A model generated the notes under the pieces. It made no database searches. It was given only the letters and a program-made list of their open reading frames with translations, and was not told where the DNA came from. From Paenibacillus sp. FSL R5-0912 (GTDB lineage: Bacteria > Bacillota > Bacilli > Paenibacillales > Paenibacillaceae): a DNA stretch of 64,000 nucleotides. Shown here piece after piece: positions 1-9,540 of the stretch. Position 1 is the stretch's first letter; each line of letters starts with the position of its first letter. The position numbers and the translations under genes were made by a program. The stretch is taken from positions 6,076,001 through 6,140,000 of the forward strand of contig NZ_CP009282.1 in NCBI RefSeq assembly GCF_000758605.1, given 5' to 3'.

Positions 1-1209
1 TCCATCAATACCTTCCCAGTAGAAGCTGTGATGAGGATGGTCGTTGTATTCACTCCAGGACAATTTCTGGGTCATCATATATTCGACACCGGATTTGGCA
101 AGAATCTGCGGCAGGCTTCCCGTATAGCCGAATACATCGGGCAGCCACAGCACTTTCATTTCCTGGCTGAATTCCTGTTCGAAAAACCGCTTGCCATACA
201 ATATTTGCCGGACCAGCGCCTCGCCACCGGAAATATTCGTATCCGGCTCCACCCACATCGCGCCCTGCGGTTCCCAGCGGCCTTCCTTAATTCGTTCTTT
301 AATCTGTTCATACAGCTCCGGATAACCTTCCTTCATCCATTGGTAAAGCTGGGGCTGGCTGGCTCCAAAGATATATTCCGGGTACTTCTCCATGTTGCGG
401 AGAACCGTCGAGAACGTTCGTGCCCCTTTGCGGATCGTTTCCCGGATCGGCCACAGCCAAGCCAGGTCAATATGCGCATGTCCAATCGCACTAACTGTAA
501 GACTGGGGTCACCTCCCTGCTTGGCAAGCTCACGTCCGACGATCCCGGCAGCCTGTTCCACCCGCTTGGCATTGATTACAGACAAGCAATTGGAGGCATC
601 ATACAGGGATTGGGCTATCTTCGCTTTACGGGAGCTTGTATCCGGGAGCTTCTCTGCCAGCTCAAGAAGCACTTCAAAATCATAATACAAGCTGCGGATA
701 TCCTCATGGCATACGGCTATAACCGCCTCCTTCAGCGTTCCGCTCCGGTAATGCCCAAACAGATCATTACAGCCCGCGTCCCCCCATAGCTCGATCTTTT
801 CACCGCCTGCCGCTGAGGGCACCAGATCCACAACCCGCTTGCCGGGCAGACCAAGTGCAAGTTCAAACTCGGAATTAATGTTAGTCAGCCCTTGACGCGG
901 CGTTCCCGACTCATCCACCAGGCACAGTTCTCCGTTCACATCGATAAGCAGGACAATCTTGGCCCCGGCAGCCTCAGCCGGAATGACGCCCGCGAAGCGG
1001 AACCATGCGCAATCCCACAGTTCACCCCAGCGGTCCCCCGGATGGAGCCTGACATGATTCCCTACTGTTTTTTGGCTGTATGTCACAGGCTCTTTCGTCA
1101 CCCATGCTTCAACCTCCAGCAGTCCAACCGTATGATAAATTGCCTCATTAAGCTTTTCCTTCGTCTTCATTATTTTCATAAGCCTGACTTTGTCTGCTTC
1201 GTATGGCAT
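1..1209 (-). CDS. GH38 alpha-mannosidase, 3' end cut by window edge
   Basis: The minus-strand frame is open from an ATG at 1209 to the window edge, giving 403 residues of a protein that should continue beyond position 1. GH38 enzymes remove terminal alpha-mannose with a zinc-dependent retaining mechanism. The visible part has the amino-terminal beta domain, then the metal-binding HID motif (GHAHIDLAWLW, about residue 236) and the motif WLPDVFGYT (about 356), whose Asp corresponds to the family's nucleophile and zinc ligand. There is no signal peptide, so it is probably cytoplasmic. A GGAG-type ribosome site lies just upstream at about 1211-1220. The GH125 gene ends only 10 bases upstream, so the two are almost certainly co-transcribed. 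It is about half the usual GH38 length because of truncation, not decay. A second, complete GH38 gene lies at 22599-25844. Family assignment is firm; linkage specificity is not known. Confidence 0.92.
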   Translation of the reverse strand, partial: MPYEADKVRLMKIMKTKEKLNEAIYHTVGLLEVEAWVTKEPVTYSQKTVGNHVRLHPGDRWGELWDCAWFRFAGVIPAEAAGAKIVLLIDVNGELCLVDESGTPRQGLTNINSEFELALGLPGKRVVDLVPSAAGGEKIELWGDAGCNDLFGHYRSGTLKEAVIAVCHEDIRSLYYDFEVLLELAEKLPDTSSRKAKIAQSLYDASNCLSVINAKRVEQAAGIVGRELAKQGGDPSLTVSAIGHAHIDLAWLWPIRETIRKGARTFSTVLRNMEKYPEYIFGASQPQLYQWMKEGYPELYEQIKERIKEGRWEPQGAMWVEPDTNISGGEALVRQILYGKRFFEQEFSQEMKVLWLPDVFGYTGSLPQILAKSGVEYMMTQKLSWSEYNDHPHHSFYWEGIDG

Positions 1210-1219
1210 TCTCTCACTC

Positions 1220-2536
1220 CTATATTTTCATGCCGTGCAATTGATAAATAAGTGCGGCAAAGAGGCTGTTTGCCCACGCAAACCAGGTTCGCGTATATTC
1301 AGCGGGATGATCCGGATTAAAACCTTCGTGCATATAGCCTGTATCCGCATCTGTCGTGGTCAGCATGACCAGTATTTCGGCAATCTCCTCAGGGTCAAGA
1401 GCTGTTAATCCCTGCATCGCCAGTCCGATATGCCATATATATCCGTCCGGTGTATGAGGGCTTCCGACACCGCGGGCATACTTCCCTTCGAAGTAATACG
1501 GATTAGTTGTACTCAGTACAAAATTTCTGGTATTCAAATAGAGCGGATCATCGGCTGCGGCATAGCCCAAATACGGAATGGACAGCAGGCTGGGTACATT
1601 GGCATCATCCATGAGATGATAATTGCCAAATCCGTCTGTCTCGTAGGCATAGATCTCGCCAAACTCGGGATGATTTACCTTACCGTAGGTTTGGATACCA
1701 TAGTCGATTTCTTCTTTCAGCTTGGCGGCCTGATCCGCCATCTCCGTGTCCTTGTATACGGCACGCAGTATTTCCTCCATATATCCCAATGCGACAACGG
1801 CAAACATATTGGCCGGGATCAAATACCCGAATACACAGGCGTCATCGCTTGGACGGAAGCCGGACCAGGTCATCCCTGTATAATTGACCGGCATGGACGC
1901 GCCGCTGTTTCTAAGCGTATCGCTCGGAGGGCAGTTCAGCCTCTCAAAACGGTACGGAGAGTATTCATGATGTCTTTGCTCCACCGTCCACAAATCGATG
2001 ATATGGTGAACTGCTTCCTTGAAGGCTTCATCAAAAATATCGGTGCCCCCTGTCTCCCGCCAATACAAATAGGCCAGTTCAACCGGATAACACAGTGAAT
2101 CAATCTCATACTTGCGTTCCCAGACCCAAGGGCTGGATTCGGTCAGATCATCTCCATGCCCTTGACCATTCGCTTCTTTGTTGAAGGCATTCGCATAGGA
2201 GTCTTTATTGATGCAAAATATTTGCTTTTGAATAAGTCCTTCAATTACTTTCCGCAATTCCGGCAATTCCGTTGCAAAAGGAATGTAATGTTTGACCTGA
2301 GCCGTTGAATCTCTCAGCCACATCGCCGGAATATCGCCTGTAATCACAAAAACGGTATCATCTTCCAGGTACTGTACAGTCGTTTCGATAGTGCTCATGA
2401 AACAATTGGCAAACATGGCAGCCAGCTTCTCCCTGTTCAGGCCTCTATCTGAAAAATACCCCTCCCCTTGTTCTACAGCGTGTATAAGTTCCTGCCATTT
2501 CACCGAATCCTGAAAATTAACAACCGGTTTATTCAT
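1220..2536 (-). CDS. GH125 exo-alpha-1,6-mannosidase
   Basis: A 438-residue protein of typical full length for GH125 (formerly DUF1237), a metal-independent inverting family whose studied bacterial members remove alpha-1,6-linked mannose from N-glycans or mannan. The family motif WLRDS is at about residues 73-77, and the HEGFNPDHP and ARTWF-type segments near the C terminus are also characteristic. There is no signal peptide, so it likely acts in the cytoplasm on imported oligosaccharide. A GGGGAG ribosome site precedes the ATG. It sits 36 bases after the GxGYxYP gene and 10 bases before the GH38 gene in the same minus-strand operon. Pairing GH125 (alpha-1,6) with GH38 (alpha-1,2/1,3/1,6) is the usual way to clear mannose branches. 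Confidence 0.93.
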   Translation of the reverse strand: MNKPVVNFQDSVKWQELIHAVEQGEGYFSDRGLNREKLAAMFANCFMSTIETTVQYLEDDTVFVITGDIPAMWLRDSTAQVKHYIPFATELPELRKVIEGLIQKQIFCINKDSYANAFNKEANGQGHGDDLTESSPWVWERKYEIDSLCYPVELAYLYWRETGGTDIFDEAFKEAVHHIIDLWTVEQRHHEYSPYRFERLNCPPSDTLRNSGASMPVNYTGMTWSGFRPSDDACVFGYLIPANMFAVVALGYMEEILRAVYKDTEMADQAAKLKEEIDYGIQTYGKVNHPEFGEIYAYETDGFGNYHLMDDANVPSLLSIPYLGYAAADDPLYLNTRNFVLSTTNPYYFEGKYARGVGSPHTPDGYIWHIGLAMQGLTALDPEEIAEILVMLTTTDADTGYMHEGFNPDHPAEYTRTWFAWANSLFAALIYQLHGMKI

Positions 2537-2572
2537 ATGCTTGCTCCCCGCTCCTCTTCTATAATGACTTGT

Positions 2573-4966
2573 CTATGAAGCTGAAATATTCAGGTTCCAC
2601 CAGCTCGGACCATACCCGTTGACCGGAGTGCGGTCGCTGAAGCGGATATACATTATTTTGTCGGGATTATTGGTCAGCACCCCCGAGAGGTTGCAAGTCT
2701 CCGAATGCCGCGCGGAAACACCAATGGAATAAGCAAAATTCCCCCAATTCACCCCGTCCCGTGAGACATCCACATTAAACTCTCCCGCGATGTCCAGCAC
2801 CATGGAAGCTGAGGTTACATTATCCTTCAGATCGAATTTATAAATGACTGTCGAATCCTTGTCGGCGTAACGGTGATCATTATCGATGCTGCCTGTATTT
2901 TGAACAATATATTGATTGTCCGCGTAGCTTGGCGTTACAAGGTTTGCACCTGTTCCCTCTGTGGATATCGAAAGCCGGTACAGGCTTGGACCGTTGCCAT
3001 TCTGGGGGCTGCCGTCTTTGAATCTCACATACACTGTTTTCGCCGGGTTATTATTCAACCAGCCGCTGATATTGGAATTCTCCACCGTTCTGCCGGTACC
3101 GCCGTTGGCATGGGCAGCGTTGCTCCAATTCGTGCCGTCCCGGGAGAGGTCGACCACATAATCGCCGCCGATGTCCAACGTCAGCGTCGCTTTAGTGGCA
3201 GCCGGGTCCAGGTTGAATTTGTAAATCCAGTTGGAATTCCCGTCCGCATAGCGGTGACCGTTGTCCATCGCCGAGGAATTGTCTTCGTACAGATAGACGG
3301 TCTCTGCGTCATTGTTGTTCGCGGCGAAGCTGATTCCCCTGAGCTCCTGGTTCAGCTTGTCAACGGTGGCAATTTCATCGCTTGGCTTCAAAAAAACATA
3401 TTTTCCGGGATAGTCCGCATTCAGCCGGTCCACCTCGGCCTTCACTCTTTCAAAAAATAAAGGATTGCCGTTAGTATCCTGTCCGTAACCTGCCAAAATC
3501 GGATAAATATTATGAAACACAGGTCTGGAAGGGTCACTGTTCACATTTTTGAGGACATTATAGATGTCGCCTTCATTCTGAACCATGTCGCCTTGGGCAA
3601 TCGTATAGATTCCATGGTATGCGCTGATGGGCTGTACATCATCGCCCCGGAAGAGACCTGCTACTCCAGTGCCGACCAGACTGTCCGCCATTTGCTTGTG
3701 GCTGGTGCTGTTGACTCTGCTATGCCAGATTTGGGAAGTGCGGATACCCGCATCCTGCAGCCACTGTTTATTCAGATTCAGCCATACCGAATACCCGTTT
3801 GTATAATCCTCGGGATAAATAAACTGATAGCCCGTAGGTCCGGCGACAAGCTCAACGTTGTCGGTCTTATTCGCGTAGAAGTAATCCAAGAAAGGTGACG
3901 CAAGTTCTTGTGCGGAAGGGGTAATGGTAATTCCTACAGGAACCTGCCCTTTCGCAGTACTCTGAAACTGTCCGTACAATGATCCTTGGTCGAATTGGAT
4001 ATTGTCGCCGTCGCTCGCCACGATGGAGACATACACTTTGCCCGGCTGCGCATTTATGGCAGTACCCGCCGGCTGAGAATAGGTGCGGTTCGGAAAGCTG
4101 GACCAGACACTGCCGTTCGAGTAATAATCCGATACCACATAACCGATGCCGTATGGATTTACCGTTGCGTTCAGTTCATCACCGTTGGGTGCATAGCCCA
4201 TCACGGCCGTACCCGGCGCGTAGTTTCCTCGTTGCACAATTTTAACAATTTCCTCACGTTCGCTTTGGACCCGTGGATCAAGGTAGAATACAAATGATTT
4301 GCTTGCTGCGGCGTAATCGAATACGAGCCATGGGTTACCTGTCCAGTTATCCTTAGGGTTAGGTTCTGTCGTCCGCAAACCGGCAGAGAAAATAACCTGC
4401 TTGTTCAAGGAAGGCATCAAGTGATCCAGCGCCCAGTCATAGGCAGCCACCCGTCCGCTCCAGTTCGAACGGATATCCTCTGCTGTTTTCGTTCCAAATT
4501 CGGAAATCAGACTATTTCGGATACTGTCCGTCACCGGCAGTCCGCTCTCCAGGCTTCCCTTCATCAACGCAATATTGAAGGTCCAATCCGAATTTCCGTC
4601 CCATACAATGAGCTTGGATACCGTATTTATATAATCTCTGTACAGGGTTCTAAGGCCCGGATTGGTTCCGCTTAAGGGCGTCACATTCTGATAGCTCTTC
4701 CCGGTCGTATTCAACCAGCCGATGTCGATATTGTCTCTGGTCAAGACATAAATCTTGGCTGAACCTTGATTAATTAATCCCTGTAGAGCCAGTGCGGACA
4801 GCTTGGCTTCGGGGGAATCATTCCGCAGATCATAGACATAGAGGGTACCCGCTGCTGGTAATTTGGGATATAAACCCCCAGCAGCTTGAGCTTTAGGGAA
4901 CCCTGAGACCACCGTACTTACAATCAATACAATCACAAACAGAACCAATCGCAGGCTTTTTCTCAT
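2573..4966 (-). CDS. GxGYxYP-family putative glycoside hydrolase, secreted
   Basis: This is a 797-residue exported protein. The ATG at 4966 is preferred over the one at 4972 because the AGGAGG ribosome site abuts the upstream codon but is 6 bases from this one. Residues 1-28 form a signal peptide ending near AQA. Residues about 30-520 match the GxGYxYP family, named for a motif seen here in the form GPTGYQFIYP, and include the VASDGDNIQFDQ segment. The family is predicted to be glycosidic but is poorly characterised. The C-terminal 270 residues hold two related beta-sandwich repeats of about 110 residues, each starting near a D(N/D)GHRYAD or DNDHRYADKD motif, probably carbohydrate-binding. 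It lies between the importer permeases and the mannosidases, so it may release or trim substrate outside the cell. Confidence 0.8.
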   Translation of the reverse strand: MRKSLRLVLFVIVLIVSTVVSGFPKAQAAGGLYPKLPAAGTLYVYDLRNDSPEAKLSALALQGLINQGSAKIYVLTRDNIDIGWLNTTGKSYQNVTPLSGTNPGLRTLYRDYINTVSKLIVWDGNSDWTFNIALMKGSLESGLPVTDSIRNSLISEFGTKTAEDIRSNWSGRVAAYDWALDHLMPSLNKQVIFSAGLRTTEPNPKDNWTGNPWLVFDYAAASKSFVFYLDPRVQSEREEIVKIVQRGNYAPGTAVMGYAPNGDELNATVNPYGIGYVVSDYYSNGSVWSSFPNRTYSQPAGTAINAQPGKVYVSIVASDGDNIQFDQGSLYGQFQSTAKGQVPVGITITPSAQELASPFLDYFYANKTDNVELVAGPTGYQFIYPEDYTNGYSVWLNLNKQWLQDAGIRTSQIWHSRVNSTSHKQMADSLVGTGVAGLFRGDDVQPISAYHGIYTIAQGDMVQNEGDIYNVLKNVNSDPSRPVFHNIYPILAGYGQDTNGNPLFFERVKAEVDRLNADYPGKYVFLKPSDEIATVDKLNQELRGISFAANNNDAETVYLYEDNSSAMDNGHRYADGNSNWIYKFNLDPAATKATLTLDIGGDYVVDLSRDGTNWSNAAHANGGTGRTVENSNISGWLNNNPAKTVYVRFKDGSPQNGNGPSLYRLSISTEGTGANLVTPSYADNQYIVQNTGSIDNDHRYADKDSTVIYKFDLKDNVTSASMVLDIAGEFNVDVSRDGVNWGNFAYSIGVSARHSETCNLSGVLTNNPDKIMYIRFSDRTPVNGYGPSWWNLNISAS

Positions 4967-5034
4967 AACCATCCTCCTGGTAATTGAGCTATAATCCTTT
5001 AATGCATCAATTCTACCTATCTACTGCTAAAGTA

Positions 5035-5916
5035 CTATCCTTTGATACCGGCACTGGCAAACCCCTGAACGATGTATTTCTGCGTAAACAAAAAAATCAC
5101 GAGCGGCGGTATAGTGGCTATAGTGGAAGCGGCGAAAATAAGCGGGTAGTTGCGGTCGCCGAATTTGGACAAGGCGCTGACAAGCAAGCCGACATAGCCC
5201 GTTATGGTGGTGTATTCAATTTTGTTCACAAACATAAACGGATTCAGCCAGTCGTTCCAGGTGCCAATAGCTGTATTCAGAGCGATTGTCGCGATGATTG
5301 GCTTCTGAATAGGCAGAATGATCGTCAGCAGTGTCCGGAAAAACCCGCTCCCGTCAATCGAGGCTGCTTCCTCAAAATCCCGGGGCAATGCCGCTGTCGA
5401 TTGGCGGAACAGATAAATCCACACCACATTCGCGGGACCAATCAGAACATATAGTACCAGCGGATTGTTGATCAGGCCGTGGCCACCTGCTCCAAACCAG
5501 TCATTGCCGCCCATCAGCGGAATTTTTGCCATCAGTAAATACGTTGGAATCAGTGTCAGCACACCCGGCACCATCTGGATCAGTATAATGAAAAAGAAGA
5601 AGAAGGTTTTGCCGGGAAACTGCAGCCGTGCCAGCACATAGCCTACGAAGAAGGCCATCGATGTCACAATTAATGTGTACCAGCTCGTTCTCAGTACCGT
5701 ATTCAGCAGAGGCCGGAGCATCGTCGGCTCGAATAGACTCTTGTACCAGGCAATCACCCACCGTCCGGGAATCGGCAATAAAGAGCTTATGTGCGTGAAG
5801 TCCTCTTTGGGAAAGAAGCCTGCCAGTAATGAAAATAAGAAAGGATACAGCATAACCAAAGCAATAGCCGTCAATATGAATGTCCACAACGATTTTAATA
5901 ATAGACTCGTTTTCAT
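5035..5916 (-). CDS. Sugar ABC transporter permease, MalG type (CUT1)
   Basis: This 293-residue inner-membrane permease has six predicted transmembrane segments. The cytoplasmic coupling motif EEAASIDGSGFFRTLLTIILP (about residues 190-210) is the standard EAA loop that contacts the ATPase. Family members form a heterodimer with a MalF-type partner and import oligosaccharides. The start ATG overlaps the stop codon of the upstream partner by 4 bases (ATGA), indicating translational coupling. No ATP-binding subunit gene is nearby, as is common for CUT1 systems in Bacillota that share an MsmX-type ATPase. Substrate is inferred from neighbours to be mannose-containing oligosaccharide. Confidence 0.93.
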   Translation of the reverse strand: MKTSLLLKSLWTFILTAIALVMLYPFLFSLLAGFFPKEDFTHISSLLPIPGRWVIAWYKSLFEPTMLRPLLNTVLRTSWYTLIVTSMAFFVGYVLARLQFPGKTFFFFFIILIQMVPGVLTLIPTYLLMAKIPLMGGNDWFGAGGHGLINNPLVLYVLIGPANVVWIYLFRQSTAALPRDFEEAASIDGSGFFRTLLTIILPIQKPIIATIALNTAIGTWNDWLNPFMFVNKIEYTTITGYVGLLVSALSKFGDRNYPLIFAASTIATIPPLVIFLFTQKYIVQGFASAGIKG

Positions 5917-6812
5917 AGAATCTCCTGCCGTCTCACAATAAATTGGATATAAATAACCGTTAATATCATGGTTACAAAACCGAGTACCATGGACGAAGCT
6001 CCCGACATGCCCATATTGAAGCTTTCCAGACCATCCCGGTAAATCCGGTACATTAGCACGTCAGTTGCACCGACAGGTCCACCCCTGGAGATAAACATTA
6101 CCGAATCCCACATTTGCATGGAACCGATCAGCCCTGTGATCACGATATAGCTTGCGATAGGTCTAAGACCTGGCAGAGTGACATACCGGATCAATTGAAA
6201 CCGGTTGGCACCGTCTATTTTGCCTGCTTCGTAGAGGGTCGGGTCGATGGATTGCAAGCCTGCGAGCCAGATTATTGCTGTAGGTCCCACACCTCTCCAG
6301 ACGCCGTAAGCAGTAATCCAGAATACCATCCAAAACGGAGAATACGACCAGATCACAGGGTTTAAACCCAATGACTGTAAGAACTTATTAAGCGGCCCGG
6401 ATTGAGGATTTAACAGTGCAATAATAACTGCTGTTGTTGTCGCTACCGACGCAACATTGGGCACATAAAAAGTGGACCGAAATAAGCCCCTCAGCTTCAT
6501 GGGAACGTTCAACATCAAAGCAAGGATGAAGGCGATCAATGTATTGGCGGCAAATCCCACCCCACCAATCCATAACTGCTTCCACAAAGAGATTAAATAA
6601 TCAGGACTTGTAAAAAAAGTCTTATAATTCGCAATGCCGATCCAATGCGGGCGGCTCGTGAGTCCATTCCATTCTGTAAAGGAAATAAATATGCCAAGTA
6701 GAATTGGAATGATAATTACAATGGCAAACCATATATAGATCGGCCCTATGATTGAATAGGCAAGTAAGGCTTCCTTCCGCCTTGGACTGATCCTTCTTCC
6801 TTTAAACTCCAT
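5913..6812 (-). CDS. Sugar ABC transporter permease, MalF type (CUT1)
   Basis: The protein is 299 residues from the ATG at 6812, which has a well-placed AAGGAGG site. Longer starts up to 6881 are open but would run through that ribosome site. It has six predicted membrane segments, with the EAA loop YEAGKIDGANRFQLIRYVTLP at about residues 205-225. It is the MalF-type half of the importer; the MalG-type half overlaps it by 4 bases downstream. The binding-protein gene lies 77 bases upstream on the same strand. Confidence 0.93.
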   Translation of the reverse strand: MEFKGRRISPRRKEALLAYSIIGPIYIWFAIVIIIPILLGIFISFTEWNGLTSRPHWIGIANYKTFFTSPDYLISLWKQLWIGGVGFAANTLIAFILALMLNVPMKLRGLFRSTFYVPNVASVATTTAVIIALLNPQSGPLNKFLQSLGLNPVIWSYSPFWMVFWITAYGVWRGVGPTAIIWLAGLQSIDPTLYEAGKIDGANRFQLIRYVTLPGLRPIASYIVITGLIGSMQMWDSVMFISRGGPVGATDVLMYRIYRDGLESFNMGMSGASSMVLGFVTMILTVIYIQFIVRRQEIL

Positions 6813-6889
6813 GGTAAACCTCCTTGATGTCATATGAACGGGAAAGGGTGCGGCAGCAGATTGCCATGCCCCACCCAACACCCTTCACA

Positions 6890-8239
6890 TTATTGCAACT
6901 GCTTCTCCGCTTCAGCCTGGGCTTCTTTCAAAATCGTATCAATGGGGTCGTTTGTCATGGTAGCTCTGGAAATAACTTTGGTATTAATGACATCCCAGAT
7001 TTGCGAATTATTCTTATTGAATACAGGCAAGCCCTTCAATTCTCCGTTTGCAACTTGTTCAATTCCTGCTTTAAGGATAGGATTAGATTCCAGCACCGCT
7101 GGATCGTTCTGTAATTCCGTTGTAGCCGGAGGGGTGATATCATGAATGGATGCACTGCCAAGAATATCTTTGCTCAGCATCGTACGGAGGATGTTGAAGG
7201 CCTGCTCTTTATTCTTGGAAGCATTGGTCACGCCGTAATAATCAAAGCCCACCAATGAATTTGACGAAACGCCGCCTTCTGCAACGGGCAAAGGCACAAC
7301 GCCGTAATTCAATTTCTTGGTGATGGCATCATTGGCCTGCCATGTGCCATTGATAGCAAATCCGAGTGTCTTATCATCATTAAACATCGCATAGAGTGGA
7401 CCTTCGTCGGTGCCGTTGCCAATGCCCTTAGGGAAATTATGGTCCATGTCTCTGAGGAATTGCAGTGCTTTAGCCATTTCCGGCGTATTGATCGTTACTG
7501 TGTCTCCACCACCCCAGTCTGCGCCGACGCTACGAGCAATAGCCGTGAACCGGAGCGCGCCGCCGTTATGCGGGTGGGAGGGAATGCCGCCTCCAAAAAA
7601 TTTGCCAGCTCCCGCCGCAGTCAGCTTCTCGGATACAGCTTGCCAATCCTTCCACGTTTTTAACTGAACGTTATCTGCATCGATGCCGGCCTGTGTCAGA
7701 AGATCTTTATTGTAAAAGAGCAGGAAGAGATTCCCTTTCGGCGATACAGCAACCGGTTTACCCTCCTTGTTATTCAGCAGAAAGTTTGGGTTGACCGCAC
7801 TAACGATATCATCCGGCAGTGGAGTCAGAATATCTTCCGATGCGTAGATTGGCATGAAGGTCTCGCCATGCACGATGTCTGGCACACTGCCGCTTAAAAT
7901 AGCTGATCTCTGCTTCTTATCCAGATCCTCGGCCCATCCCCAGTTCTGATAATCCACCTTATAGTTGGGATATTCCTTGGCGATGGCATTTCTTGTCTGA
8001 TATCCCAGGTTATCGGGATTCTCAGTCTTAAATTTTGTCATGCTGGCATCGTCCCAATCACCTCCAACTACCTGCAGTTTAACGCTTTCATTTTCACCTT
8101 GATTAGAAGTGTTAGTCGTGCTTGAATTCTTGTTGCTTGAAGAGGCATTGTCTGTTGGATTGTTATTGCCTGATCCGCATGCCGTTAATGCCGTCACCAC
8201 TGCCATAGCTATCAATCCCATCAAAAAACGCTTATACAT
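6890..8239 (-). CDS. Extracellular solute-binding lipoprotein (CUT1 importer)
   Basis: This is a 449-residue lipoprotein from the ATG at 8239, preceded by a G-rich ribosome site. It has a lipoprotein signal with lipobox LTAC and the modified cysteine at residue 21, followed by an Asn/Ser-rich linker to about residue 50. The rest has the fold of family 1 sugar-binding proteins, with the typical MFNDDKTLGFAINGTWQ segment. It delivers substrate to the permease pair encoded at 6812-5035. A sigma-A-like promoter and TGATATA operator-like half-sites lie directly upstream, so the importer is probably controlled by the adjacent GntR/LacI-type regulator. The ligand is not evident from sequence; the mannosidase genes of the run suggest manno-oligosaccharide. 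Confidence 0.92.
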   Translation of the reverse strand: MYKRFLMGLIAMAVVTALTACGSGNNNPTDNASSSNKNSSTTNTSNQGENESVKLQVVGGDWDDASMTKFKTENPDNLGYQTRNAIAKEYPNYKVDYQNWGWAEDLDKKQRSAILSGSVPDIVHGETFMPIYASEDILTPLPDDIVSAVNPNFLLNNKEGKPVAVSPKGNLFLLFYNKDLLTQAGIDADNVQLKTWKDWQAVSEKLTAAGAGKFFGGGIPSHPHNGGALRFTAIARSVGADWGGGDTVTINTPEMAKALQFLRDMDHNFPKGIGNGTDEGPLYAMFNDDKTLGFAINGTWQANDAITKKLNYGVVPLPVAEGGVSSNSLVGFDYYGVTNASKNKEQAFNILRTMLSKDILGSASIHDITPPATTELQNDPAVLESNPILKAGIEQVANGELKGLPVFNKNNSQIWDVINTKVISRATMTNDPIDTILKEAQAEAEKQLQ

Positions 8240-8278
8240 TTCTATTCCCCCCAAAACTTTGATATCGATTACAAAATT

Positions 8279-8307
8279 ATTATATATCAATAGTATTTAT
8301 AATTCAA
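8279..8307 (-). promoter_or_regulatory. Promoter of the first importer operon
   Basis: On the minus strand, -35 TTGAAT (8302-8307) and -10 TATAAT (8279-8284) are separated by 17 bases, 40 bases ahead of the binding-protein start codon. A TGATATAT half-site (8282-8289) overlaps the -10 region, which fits repression by the adjacent regulator. Confidence 0.7.
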
Positions 8308-8344
8308 TAAAAAAGTACTGATATATTATATATATCAGTACTTC
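8308..8344 (-). terminator. Terminator of the regulator gene, with operator-like core
   Basis: This is a perfect inverted repeat of 14 bases, 8313-8326 against 8330-8343, with a 3-base loop. On the minus strand it is followed by TTTTTT, a good intrinsic terminator 11 bases after the regulator stop codon. The inner part reads TGATATAT...ATATATCA, matching the palindrome in front of the regulator gene, so the same DNA could also serve as an operator. Confidence 0.7.
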
Positions 8345-8354
8345 GTTCTATTAA

Positions 8355-9521
8355 TCATATAATTCTATCCACCGACTTGTTTTCCACAATCGTTGTCTCT
8401 AATTTGATGGTCTTCAGCGGCTGATCCGGATTTTCAAGTCTTGCCATTAGCAGGCTCATTGCGGACTCACCGAAAAAATCCGTAGGCTGTTTGACCGTTG
8501 TAAGCGGCAATGGATACATATCTATCACTTTGTTATCGGTAAATCCGGTTACCGACAAATCTTGCGGAATCCGGATGCCTAGCTTCTCGGCGGCATATAC
8601 CAGCTTTATCGCCAGTATGTCCTCCGTACAACAGACTGCAGTCATATCGCCGGAGTTCTTCAAGTATTCCTTGAGGACCTCAATCACAGGATCTTCCGAG
8701 AGATTCACCCTTTTCATCATGCCGTTTGTTTCTTCAACTGAATGGATCAGCTTCGTATAAATCCCCACATGTGAGTCAACCAAAGCCTGAATATAGCCCT
8801 GATAACGTTCCTCCCGGCTTCTGGCTACGTCCATCTGATTGGTCAGGAACCCGATTCTTGTATGTCCATGATCAATTAAATACCGGGTAATCTGGTAGGC
8901 TGCCAGATAGTGATCATGAAGCACACAATCGAAATCAATCTCCTTAAACGAACGATCCAGGATCACTATGGGATATTTCGCCAAACGGAGCTTCATTAAC
9001 TGTTCTCCGCATACCTTGCGGCCCCTCGGGAACAGAATAATTCCCGCCACATCCGGGCTTGCTGACATTTCCTGAAGAATCTGTTCTTCATTCTCCAAGT
9101 CCTCACTGAGCTTCACCACCAGATGGTACCCGTGCAGGCTGCATGATTGTTCAACCGAATGAAGGATGTTGCCGGTAAAATCATCGATCATCGGCAGAAT
9201 TAAGGAAATCAGTTGCTTCACTTTATTCTTCATAGGCTCTTTTCCGGATCGGGTGGCGTTATATTGCAGCTCGCCTGTATTAATATCGGCTACGAAAGTT
9301 CCCCTTCTGGGAAGCCTGTATAAGATTCCTTCCTCCACCAGCGCCTGAATCGCCATCTTGCTGGTCATTCTGCTGACATCAAACTGCTCCGCCAGCTGGC
9401 CTTCCGAAGGAATCGGATCATGGGGAGCAAGCCCCTTCTCTACGATGATTTCCACGATTCTTTCCTTTACCTGCTCATAAAGCTTGCTTTTTCTTTGCTT
9501 GGTAAGTTTGACTTTATCCAT
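8355..9521 (-). CDS. GntR-type regulator with LacI-like sugar-sensing domain
   Basis: This 388-residue transcription factor is built like AraR. Residues 8-75 are a winged helix of the GntR class (LYEQVKERIVE, then DPIPSEGQLAEQF and SRMTSKMAIQAL). Residues about 105-385 are a periplasmic-binding-protein-like effector domain of the LacI/GalR type, with TRYLIDHGHTRIGFLT and a C-terminal TTVKQPTDFFGESAM segment. Such proteins repress sugar operons until they bind an inducing sugar. It is the first gene of the run leading to the importer and mannosidases. A perfect TGATATA-5-TATATCA palindrome upstream suggests autoregulation. The effector sugar cannot be read from sequence. Confidence 0.9.
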   Translation of the reverse strand: MDKVKLTKQRKSKLYEQVKERIVEIIVEKGLAPHDPIPSEGQLAEQFDVSRMTSKMAIQALVEEGILYRLPRRGTFVADINTGELQYNATRSGKEPMKNKVKQLISLILPMIDDFTGNILHSVEQSCSLHGYHLVVKLSEDLENEEQILQEMSASPDVAGIILFPRGRKVCGEQLMKLRLAKYPIVILDRSFKEIDFDCVLHDHYLAAYQITRYLIDHGHTRIGFLTNQMDVARSREERYQGYIQALVDSHVGIYTKLIHSVEETNGMMKRVNLSEDPVIEVLKEYLKNSGDMTAVCCTEDILAIKLVYAAEKLGIRIPQDLSVTGFTDNKVIDMYPLPLTTVKQPTDFFGESAMSLLMARLENPDQPLKTIKLETTIVENKSVDRII

Positions 9522-9540
9522 TTTAAGCCCCTTTGATATT

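Noticed and set aside
28..789. 253-codon plus-strand frame
   Set aside because: It is antisense to the GH38 gene, whose minus-strand frame shows conserved catalytic motifs; no domain is seen in the plus frame.
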